Source: a virus. From it: DNA of 42,989 nucleotides. Every line of letters starts with the position of its first letter. The stretch's first letter is position 1. The notes beneath the pieces were generated by a model that ran no database searches, had not been told where the DNA came from, and saw only the letters and a program-made list of their open reading frames with translations. The stretch spans positions 1-42,989 of the IMG/VR virus record IMGVR_UViG_3300042520_002405; one strand, 5' to 3'. Positions 24,152 through 31,658 of the stretch are shown piece by piece. Made by a program: the position numbers and the translations under genes.

Positions 24152-25243
24152 TTAAGCGTGTAGAATGGGGAGAATACCTAGGTTTAGTGGATCCATAGTA
24201 CGGGTCCATGAGGCAGCAGCCCCTAGGGTTGAGTTGGTAGCGAAATTGTTGGTTGCGCCAACCCAGTCGTAGCCCATAGGATGAGCAACGAAGCCATAGC
24301 GATACCAGATGTTGGTTGAACCACCACCAGCATAGCTAGCAGGATTACGATCAACTTCGGTAGCGACTGGCATTGGGATTTCGCGGAAAGCAACTGAACC
24401 AGGCTTGACAAGGAAGGTTGTCTTGGTTGACTGGTCATTAACGTTAGCTGAAGCAGCAAGGTTGCCCTGAGCAGCACGAGTTAGGACTAGACGGAACTTA
24501 CCACCGAAGATGGTTTGGAAATCTAGGTTACCGTCACGAACACGGTCTTGGTCGATTAGGTTAGCTGCACGAAGGTCAGCAAGAACTTCAGGTGAAGTTA
24601 CCATGTAAACGAAGTCTGGTTCGTAGTCCTTGTAGAACATACCCATAGCGCGGAATAGACGCTCACCACGAGCAGCACCGATTTCTGAAGAGTCAACTAG
24701 CTTACGAGCATCGCCAGCGCCAGTAGCAGCGGCACCGAAAGCACCAGCAGCGTTAACGTCAACGAAAGCACCAACTGAACCTGAAGGAACAGTGTCGAAG
24801 CCGACAATACCAGCACCAAGAGCAACTTCAGAAGCAGCAACGCCCTTCATGATGTTTAGAACAGCGTTATGCTCGTCCTGAGCACGTGACTGAGCAAAGT
24901 TACGAGCGAAGAAAGCTAGGCCGTCCTGCTGTGAGATAATGCGCTGTAGGTTAACCTGTTCAGCACCGATGGTGCGAGCATTCTTAACATAGTTAGCAAT
25001 GTCGGTTGAGATTGAAGAATAAGTACCATCAGTAGCAGTGGTTAGTGAAGCGTTGTTGATGGTAGCTGATAGTGGTTTGTACCAGCGTAGCTGACCAGCG
25101 AAGCCTTCGCCTGATGGGTCTAGCTCGGTTGAAGCAGCAACCATACCAGTTGAGTTAATACGCTTTTCTTCGGTCCAGCGCTCTTCTGCATAAGCAGAGA
25201 TAGCAACTGCTACGTTCTGAAAGTTTAGATGATTAATAGCCAT
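24152..25243 (-). CDS. Major capsid protein
   Basis: This 363-residue protein follows the scaffold gene. It shows the pattern of the phage major capsid family with RWTEEKRINSTGMVAAS, LRWYKPLSATINN, NIMKGV, DFVYMVTSPEVLADLRAANL, FGGKFRLVLTR, STKTTFLVKPGSVAF and GFVAHPMGYDWVG. The late FVAHPMGYDW motif is characteristic of this group of HK97-fold capsid proteins. There is no protease domain nearby and no sign of an N-terminal delta domain; scaffolding comes from the separate upstream gene. Confidence 0.93.
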   Translation of the reverse strand: MAINHLNFQNVAVAISAYAEERWTEEKRINSTGMVAASTELDPSGEGFAGQLRWYKPLSATINNASLTTATDGTYSSISTDIANYVKNARTIGAEQVNLQRIISQQDGLAFFARNFAQSRAQDEHNAVLNIMKGVAASEVALGAGIVGFDTVPSGSVGAFVDVNAAGAFGAAATGAGDARKLVDSSEIGAARGERLFRAMGMFYKDYEPDFVYMVTSPEVLADLRAANLIDQDRVRDGNLDFQTIFGGKFRLVLTRAAQGNLAASANVNDQSTKTTFLVKPGSVAFREIPMPVATEVDRNPASYAGGGSTNIWYRYGFVAHPMGYDWVGATNNFATNSTLGAAASWTRTMDPLNLGILPILHA

Positions 25244-25274
25244 TTTGTTGTACCTTTTTTAGATTATTTGTGAC

Positions 25275-25955
25275 TTAGAAAGTCACTGTTCCGAGTTTAC
25301 CTGATTCAGCAAGAGCAAGTAGCTCTTCAGTAGTCATGCCAGAGAGAGTCTTTGGACGTGACATTGAAGCAGAGTTCTTGTTCGAGTTTGAGCCAGCACC
25401 TGAGTTTTCTTTAGGTTTAAAGAGAAAATCCTTATTAGGATCTTTAGAAAAAGCCTTGAGATAGTCATTAATACTAGCGCCAGACTTGTGAACCCATGAG
25501 CCGTCCTCGTCTTGGACAAGTTCAGGGAGAATAGTTTTGAAAGCAGTTTCACGTGCGAAGTCGTTACGGAACTCGAGAGAGCCTAAGTGCTTCTCTAGCT
25601 CACGATCTCGAGTAACAGAAGTAAGTTTATCCTGCAGAATTTTCTTTTCTTCTTCTAGTTCAGCAAGTTTAAGTTTTGCAACTTCATAATGCTTGCCTTC
25701 GTCTTCGAGTTGTTTACGTTGCTTATCTTGAGCTTCTGCTTTGAGACGAGCATTTTCACGTGCTAGCTCTTCAGCTTTTTTATAGGCTTTGTCAACATTG
25801 CCCTTCATTTGTTTAAGCTCGTCAGCCACCAATTGTTTTAGTAGAGCTTGATGCTCATCAGCAAGAGAGGCTTTCCGTTGGGAAAGGTCTTGTTGATTGG
25901 TGTCATTATCGTCTTCATTATCATTGACAGTATTATCGTCGTTTTGATCAGCCAT
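25275..25955 (-). CDS. Capsid scaffolding protein
   Basis: This 226-residue protein has an acidic, Asp/Asn-rich start (MADQNDDNTVNDNEDDND), a long coiled coil at about residues 30-115 (rich in K, E, A, L) and a C-terminal domain ending in MSRPKTLSGMTTEELLALAE, a helix that may bind the capsid protein. It is immediately upstream of the major capsid gene, the usual scaffold position. No protease motif is seen. Confidence 0.87.
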   Translation of the reverse strand: MADQNDDNTVNDNEDDNDTNQQDLSQRKASLADEHQALLKQLVADELKQMKGNVDKAYKKAEELARENARLKAEAQDKQRKQLEDEGKHYEVAKLKLAELEEEKKILQDKLTSVTRDRELEKHLGSLEFRNDFARETAFKTILPELVQDEDGSWVHKSGASINDYLKAFSKDPNKDFLFKPKENSGAGSNSNKNSASMSRPKTLSGMTTEELLALAESGKLGTVTF

Positions 25956-26044
25956 AGTTATAGTATTTCCTTTTGCACAGCATTGAATAGAGAACTAAAG
26001 GTACAACAATAGTTCGTTAGTCTATGGTATTCTAGTTATTAGTA

Positions 26045-26218
26045 TTATTCTTTAATCTTTTTCTCAACAGGAGCTTTTTCAACCACTGGTTTAGGAGCTT
26101 CTACTTCTAGAGAGTTGACAATTGTTTGTAGTTTACGCCATTGACCTGAGTTGGGGCCTTCGATAGCGACACCAGCAGCAAAATCAGCAAACCACTCTTT
26201 AAATTCTTTTGTTTTCAT
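26045..26218 (-). CDS. Small hypothetical protein
   Basis: This 57-residue protein (MKTKEFKEWFADFAAGVAIE ...) ends in a Lys/Glu/Pro-rich tail. Its start overlaps the stop of the 52-residue zinc-ribbon gene (ATGA). It is soluble, and the N-terminal half looks like an amphipathic helix. No family recognised; the overlap and codon pattern support coding. Confidence 0.65.
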   Translation of the reverse strand: MKTKEFKEWFADFAAGVAIEGPNSGQWRKLQTIVNSLEVEAPKPVVEKAPVEKKIKE

Positions 26219-26373
26219 TTTTTATACCTATATTGAGGAGGCTGGTATGTAAAATCGCAAGAAGAACAAACAAAAAAGCCTTCTCGATGATTCCATACAG
26301 TTACTTCTTTTATCTTTCCTTCTTTACAGAAAGGACAAAGGCAACCGGGGTACAAGGAGTAATCACGAGTCAT
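26215..26373 (-). CDS. Small zinc-ribbon protein
   Basis: This 52-residue protein has Cys13-x2-Cys16 (CPFC) and Cys36-x2-Cys39 (CSSC) flanking a short beta segment (EVTVWNHREGFFV), a classic zinc ribbon. An extra Cys at 11 is present. GAGGTGACTT precedes the ATG. It overlaps the next gene by four bases. A nucleic-acid or protein-binding role is possible. Confidence 0.7.
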   Translation of the reverse strand: MTRDYSLYPGCLCPFCKEGKIKEVTVWNHREGFFVCSSCDFTYQPPQYRYKK

Positions 26374-26476
26374 AAGTCACCTCAAGAAAAAGAAAGGAAA
26401 GTGAGGGAGGAGCAGAAGCATAAGCTCCCGCCCCCATAAGGTTTTCAACCCCCTCTTCTTTATAGCTAAGAGGTGA

Positions 26477-26713
26477 TTACTCTGCAGCTAGAGCGTTCAA
26501 CTGAGCTAGACCAAGAAGGAAATAGGCTGTTTCACGAGTCATGTTACCTGAGCGAACAAGCATTTCATCGTCTTTAGTTACAGAAATGACAAGTAGTTCT
26601 TCTACAGTATCTTTCATGTCAACTAGTTGAGCGATAACTTCCTCAATCTCAGCACGATCTGTTGTAGTGTTGACGGGTTGCTTATTAAAAATTGATACAA
26701 TCTTATCTGTCAT
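26477..26713 (-). CDS. Small hypothetical protein downstream of the MuF-RNAP gene
   Basis: This 78-residue acidic, helical protein (AEIEEVIAQLVDMKDTVEELL ... ) starts 9 bases after the end of the giant MuF-RNA polymerase gene, so it is probably co-transcribed and possibly coupled with it. No domain recognised. It could be a partner of the fusion protein or a minor head protein; this is inference from position. Confidence 0.65.
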   Translation of the reverse strand: MTDKIVSIFNKQPVNTTTDRAEIEEVIAQLVDMKDTVEELLVISVTKDDEMLVRSGNMTRETAYFLLGLAQLNALAAE

Positions 26714-26722
26714 TATATTTCC

Positions 26723-29700
26723 TTATGGCCCCCAACCGTAGTAGTCATACCCGGTTTTTAAAGGAGCTGTAATTTCTTCTGGTTTAAATTTAGGATCAAA
26801 GTAGCCAAGGTCTTCAGCTTCTTTTAAGTATTTAAAATACAACTCGTCAGGTAACCCTTCTTCACGAAGAGCATCAAGAGTCTTTTTAACTTTTGGATAT
26901 TGAGCAAAACGCTTGTAGATATCTCGAACTTCTGCTAAGAGAGGATCGATTTCATTGATATTTAAAGCAGCAGCGTCATGAATAGTTGAAGTTGGAATAC
27001 CAGTACGACGACCCCAAAGATGTAGCTGTCTAACAACACTAGCATCGTCTGCGTGAGTACCGTTAACACCTAGACCCAGTCGAACATCGCCTACTTGCCC
27101 TTTACCTAATAGCTTACCATCTTCAGCATTCATTTGATAAATGTTGCGAATGTAACGTTTAGATTGAGGATCGTAGAAACGAATTTCTTGTTGGATCTTT
27201 GGTCGATAGTCTTGGTATAGTAGTTTACCATCAAAAGTAACCCAAGGAATACGAACCTTTTTAGTTGATCGTGCGTAATCTTGGCCAACTCTTTTCCAAA
27301 AGTCAATGTAGTTATCAGTAACAGGTGCACGTTCTGAGAGTTTTTCAGACATAATAGCAGCAATTCTTTTGAAGTGGTCAGGACCTACTTGAGGACCTCT
27401 CCTATTTGAGTACTTGTAAATAAAGTCAGAAAGATCTGGGTGAAAATCTGCTGCTTCAGCAAGTAACGCATCGCTAACAGCTTTATCAGGATTGTTAGCA
27501 ATTTCAAGGACTTCTTTCTTTAATGCTAAGAGGTCAGCTTGAGTGTCTGTTGCACCTAAAGACTTAGCTTCTTTAATTTTGACGTCAATTTGTTTAGTCA
27601 AAGCTAAATATTCTGCTCTGGTAGTAACAAGCACATCTTGCTTACGAAGTACTTTTGACAACTCAAGAGCAACTCGAGCTGCTTGTCCTGCTTTACCTGC
27701 ACCATACAGTGAGATCATAACCTGATACTTTGCAGCTTTATTGATATCTTCCCAAGTCAAGTTAAGATTTAATTCTTGCATCAAATCTTGAAAACGAGGA
27801 TCACTAACAGTATCTTGAGCAACAAGGTCATAGATTCTGTTTTTCTTAATAGACTGCAATACATTAGAGGTAATAGCAGCACCACGATCACCTGTAGCAA
27901 GAGCAATCATTTGTAAGCCTGAAGCAGAAGCGTCAGCTTCACCAAGTAGTTTAGACTTATAAGTTTTTAGCTTTGCAGGAGTAAAATCACCACCTGTATG
28001 CTTATGAATACGATAGTACTCAAGACTAAAGCGAGCAATCTTAGCTACTTCAGCAGCATCTGTAGACTGAATTAAAGGATGTTCAAGAAACTCTCTAATA
28101 CGACGTTCTCTTTGAGTTTTTGCGCTAAGTAACTGCCCTACCTCAAGAATAAACTTTTCATTACGCTTGAAGATAGCTAGTCTGCCAGCATCAGTAAGTG
28201 CTTCAGTACCTGGACCTATAACAGCTGCCATTTGAATCCGTAGCTGGTTTAAACCTTGAGGAGTCATTGAAACAGCATGAGCTGTGTTTAAGAAAGGACG
28301 AACTACTTCACCACCAGTAGGTGTTAAATACCCGTTGTAATATACGCGGCCACGACCGTCAATACGGGCATGTACGGTGAAAGTCTTTCCATTGGCCCGA
28401 TAGTACCTGATAGTTTCCATAAGACCATAGCCTTGGTCTCCTCGCCTGATAATTTCTTCACGAAAGCCGTTAATTGAGTCATAGTAAGCTGCTTTACCTC
28501 TCTGGTCTTTAAATCTAACTAAGTCATCCATAAAGCTAGTAAACTCATCGTCTACTTCATAACGGAAAGACATTGTGTGGTTTAACATATCGGCGAAATC
28601 GCCATCAATTTGTTTTTCATCAAACTTAGAAAAAGCTGAACGAGTTACAACAGGAACACCAGTATCACGGCCACGAGCATCTACATAAGTCTTTTTACCG
28701 GGAACGACAAAATACTTGTTTTCAGGACGATCTACACCTAGGCGATTAGACAGTTCAATACGACGATTATAGTCTTGTAGTTTAAGCATTACTGGATCAA
28801 TAACTTGAACTTCTCTTGAAACAGTATCTTTCCAGTTTCCTGAAGCACGACCTGTGTCTAAGTCTGTAGTAGCTCTGCGAGTAACACCACGAGAGTTTAC
28901 TCTGATAAGCCCTTGTTGACGCATTAGTTCTAGAATCTTAGACCCTTGCTCATGGTAGTCTTCAAGAGAAGAACCAAAGATAGGGTAAATAGGATTCCAA
29001 GTAGACTTTAACTCCTTACCTAGGCTAATAGCTAGTGAGTCATAGTCTGTTGTAGTGCCTTCAGCAACTACTGCCATCAGCCTTGACATAGAACGAGTAA
29101 CTTCACCTTCGATAGGCTCAGCTAACTTTTGAACAAACAAACGCTCTAGCGTTAAAGAACGCCTTAGTTTATAAAAGAATTCCAGGTCTACAATAGAACG
29201 ATATTCTTCACGAATAGTTCTTGTAATGAAGTCGGCAAAGCCTTCTTCCTTGATCTCAAGAAACATAGTTAACCAATCAGGAGTAACTTTCTTTTTCAAG
29301 TACTTTTTAACAATTTTAGAGAATTTGTCTGGAGTTTTACCGAAACGAGTATAAAAACCAATAGGATCGTCTTTGTAAAAAGTAGCACGAATAGAACGTT
29401 TAATAAAACTGTCTTTTAGTGTTTCAAACAAACCTTCTGGTTTCTCATTAGGCCCAAAGAAATAAGAAGTCCAAGGTGCTTTACCACGGTAGTAAACACT
29501 GCGAGCTAGCTTGATACCCTCAGTTGAAGCCCAGTCTTTCACATAGCGTTCATATTCTAACTTTTCAGCATGTAGTTTTGAAATAGCTAGTGTTTGACCT
29601 TGAATCATTACTGCAGGTTCGTTAGGATCTCCCTTAAAACCAAGGAACAATTCTGAACGTGCTCTTGAACGACGATCAAGTAACCTTGAAACGTTTATTG

Positions 29701-31246
29701 TAGAGAAATTCATTTCTGCTCGAACGGTAGCTACAAAATTTTCCCAAGGTTCTGGGTTCTTTTGATAGCGTTCAAATAGAACACGAAGGTTTTCTACTAC
29801 TACTGTTTGCTGATTTACAGACACTCGATCTTCAAGGCTGTTAGTAAAGTCTTCGATGAACTGCTTCTGATTACGATCTAGCAACTTTGATTCATTCATG
29901 TAGTCGATACGTTCGCGTAGCAATGTGAAATCAGGATCATAGTAAAGGGTAGAGCGTACTTCTCCTGTGAAAGGATCAAAGGTTTGATTGCGAGGATCAA
30001 ACTCGTTGTTAGCTTGTGAGCGAACACCACGCTTACCACCTAGGCTAGTACCGCGGAAGTCTGTTAGGCTAATTGCTGAGTTACCATTCATAGTGTCTGC
30101 AACAATAAGGTCTGCAAGATCCTTCTGTACTTGTGCTGAACGAACAACTTGGAAAGGCCTAGCTACATTAAGAAATACAGCTTGTGGATCTTTATCACGA
30201 ATAGAAACAGGGCTAAAGAAAGTTAGTAGGTTATCCTTCATCCTAACAGCACTAATGTCAAGAGGACGACCTAGGTTGCTAAAGAAGTCTGTTAGACCAA
30301 GAGCACCTCTTTCAAAGAGAGCTACTCGTTCTTCTGAGCCTAGCTTGTCTACCTTTGTTGCCATAGGTTGACGGATCAACCAGTCACTAAAAGTTTCTTT
30401 AATAGGTAGTGCACCTGAAAGACTGTTATCAGCTACAGCAGCTAGTCGTTCTTTGTTAACTCTATCATTAGTTGAGCGAGAAATTTCTTTCTTAGATTTG
30501 AGAACAGGAACCAGAACAGAACGACAACGCCAGTGCAATGGAGGACGAACTTTTAAGTTGTCTGCTGACTGGAACAAGTTGTCATAGCGAGAACAGATTT
30601 CACTAGTACGAGAGTCGAGAATAGCTGTAAAGACATAGCCAGAATAAACATCTTTGTTTGCTTCAAGAACTTTTTGCTTGACGATGTTGTCTGCTTGAGT
30701 CATGTGAGTAGTAACAAGAGTCTTGGCTTGGTTGTCAGTTAACTTTGTAGTCTGTAGTACCTTCTTAATAATTTCGTCTTCAACTTCACCTGCAGCGATA
30801 CCTCTACGAATTGTAAGATTAATACGTGTTAGTTCTGCACCACCTACATTTTCAAAACTCTTTACCATAGTAGGATGAGACTTAGTCTCGTTAAATAGCT
30901 TGAGAGGCTGGCTAGTGATTTCCCTAGCTAGCTGTCCACGATTAACTGAGTTAACACTGTAAAAGTCACCAACAGAGCGTCTAAGATTGTTAGTCTGAAA
31001 GTCTAGCTCTGCTCCAATAAAGTCTGAAACAGCATTAGAACCTAGTGCGTGAAGCTCTTGGACATACCTTGTAACCTCACGCTCTAGTGCTAACCTATCT
31101 TTTAAGTCTTTTCCAAGAATTTTCTTTAGAAAGCTACGGTGACGGTTAGAAGCTTTATCAATAAGTAAGTTTGCAGCATCTTGATAACGTCTAATTGTGA
31201 GCAAGTGCTCAATTTGTCTATCGAATAATTCTTGGGTTAGACTCAT
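26723..31246 (-). CDS. MuF head domain fused to single-subunit RNA polymerase (candidate virion RNA polymerase)
   Basis: A 1507-residue protein. Residues ~90-250 form a Mu gpF/SPP1 gp7-like domain ending in DSRTSEICSRYDNLF (211-225) and RPPLHWRCRSVLVP (234-247), the motif of portal-associated minor head proteins. Residues ~250-870 are unassigned. The C-terminal third has the four single-subunit RNA polymerase motifs in T7 order: DGRGRVY at 963-969 (T7 DWRGRVY), motif A EADASASGLQ with Asp1105 (T7 Asp537), motif B with Lys1173 and Tyr1181-Gly1182 (the same 8-residue gap as T7 Lys631/Tyr639), and motif C IHDAAALN with His1423-Asp1424 (T7 HD812). Both catalytic Asp are intact. T7 Arg627 aligns with Asn1169. 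It is inferred to be packaged at the portal and injected to transcribe phage DNA. Typical MuF proteins are 300-500 residues. Confidence 0.9.
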   Translation of the reverse strand: MSLTQELFDRQIEHLLTIRRYQDAANLLIDKASNRHRSFLKKILGKDLKDRLALEREVTRYVQELHALGSNAVSDFIGAELDFQTNNLRRSVGDFYSVNSVNRGQLAREITSQPLKLFNETKSHPTMVKSFENVGGAELTRINLTIRRGIAAGEVEDEIIKKVLQTTKLTDNQAKTLVTTHMTQADNIVKQKVLEANKDVYSGYVFTAILDSRTSEICSRYDNLFQSADNLKVRPPLHWRCRSVLVPVLKSKKEISRSTNDRVNKERLAAVADNSLSGALPIKETFSDWLIRQPMATKVDKLGSEERVALFERGALGLTDFFSNLGRPLDISAVRMKDNLLTFFSPVSIRDKDPQAVFLNVARPFQVVRSAQVQKDLADLIVADTMNGNSAISLTDFRGTSLGGKRGVRSQANNEFDPRNQTFDPFTGEVRSTLYYDPDFTLLRERIDYMNESKLLDRNQKQFIEDFTNSLEDRVSVNQQTVVVENLRVLFERYQKNPEPWENFVATVRAEMNFSTINVSRLLDRRSRARSELFLGFKGDPNEPAVMIQGQTLAISKLHAEKLEYERYVKDWASTEGIKLARSVYYRGKAPWTSYFFGPNEKPEGLFETLKDSFIKRSIRATFYKDDPIGFYTRFGKTPDKFSKIVKKYLKKKVTPDWLTMFLEIKEEGFADFITRTIREEYRSIVDLEFFYKLRRSLTLERLFVQKLAEPIEGEVTRSMSRLMAVVAEGTTTDYDSLAISLGKELKSTWNPIYPIFGSSLEDYHEQGSKILELMRQQGLIRVNSRGVTRRATTDLDTGRASGNWKDTVSREVQVIDPVMLKLQDYNRRIELSNRLGVDRPENKYFVVPGKKTYVDARGRDTGVPVVTRSAFSKFDEKQIDGDFADMLNHTMSFRYEVDDEFTSFMDDLVRFKDQRGKAAYYDSINGFREEIIRRGDQGYGLMETIRYYRANGKTFTVHARIDGRGRVYYNGYLTPTGGEVVRPFLNTAHAVSMTPQGLNQLRIQMAAVIGPGTEALTDAGRLAIFKRNEKFILEVGQLLSAKTQRERRIREFLEHPLIQSTDAAEVAKIARFSLEYYRIHKHTGGDFTPAKLKTYKSKLLGEADASASGLQMIALATGDRGAAITSNVLQSIKKNRIYDLVAQDTVSDPRFQDLMQELNLNLTWEDINKAAKYQVMISLYGAGKAGQAARVALELSKVLRKQDVLVTTRAEYLALTKQIDVKIKEAKSLGATDTQADLLALKKEVLEIANNPDKAVSDALLAEAADFHPDLSDFIYKYSNRRGPQVGPDHFKRIAAIMSEKLSERAPVTDNYIDFWKRVGQDYARSTKKVRIPWVTFDGKLLYQDYRPKIQQEIRFYDPQSKRYIRNIYQMNAEDGKLLGKGQVGDVRLGLGVNGTHADDASVVRQLHLWGRRTGIPTSTIHDAAALNINEIDPLLAEVRDIYKRFAQYPKVKKTLDALREEGLPDELYFKYLKEAEDLGYFDPKFKPEEITAPLKTGYDYYGWGP

Positions 31247-31258
31247 AGTAACTCCTGT

Positions 31259-31657
31259 TTATGGTTTTTCTGGCCAAACAATATTATATGGAAAACCAGG
31301 CTGGTTAGTGATATCAAGAAGATCACGACGATATGTTGTCCAAGCTTGTTGTTGCTCAGTAGACAAGTCTGCCCAACGTAGCGGATTACTAACTAATGGA
31401 TCTACTTCTGTTGTCAGTAGATAGTTTCGTTGATTTCGTACGTTTTCTGTTGCAACGGCATCTAGCTCTGCTTGAGTAGGAGGAATGTACTCTGCAGTAT
31501 TTGGATCTGCATCCATTATAGAGTAGAGTTCCGCTACATCAAATAGCGCCCCGGTATCGTTTGGATCACAGGTGAACGGTATCCAACCTAAAGTTTTATG
31601 CTCAATTTCGCAGTCTATGCGGTTATTTGCTAATTTTTTTGCGTTTCTATAATTCAT
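31259..31657 (-). CDS. Tail fibre assembly chaperone (Phage_tail_APC-like)
   Basis: This 132-residue protein follows directly after the large fibre gene (1 base). Its C-terminal half contains RNYLLTTEVDPLVSNPLRW, ADLSTEQQQAWTTYRR and a final GFPYNIVWPEKP, matching the tail assembly chaperone family with EVDP, L-T-EQQ-W-YR and FP--I-WP-P. These small proteins help fold or attach their neighbouring fibre. Gene order supports this. Confidence 0.87.
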   Translation of the reverse strand: MNYRNAKKLANNRIDCEIEHKTLGWIPFTCDPNDTGALFDVAELYSIMDADPNTAEYIPPTQAELDAVATENVRNQRNYLLTTEVDPLVSNPLRWADLSTEQQQAWTTYRRDLLDITNQPGFPYNIVWPEKP

Positions 31658-31658
31658 A

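Noticed and set aside
26209-26439. Plus-strand frame of 76 residues
   Set aside because: It is antisense to two well-supported small minus-strand genes with an ATGA overlap and zinc-ribbon motif.
26395-26460. Possible terminator between the 78-residue gene and the zinc-ribbon gene
   Set aside because: Only 5-6 bp stems with large loops and a mixed pyrimidine tail; too weak to call.
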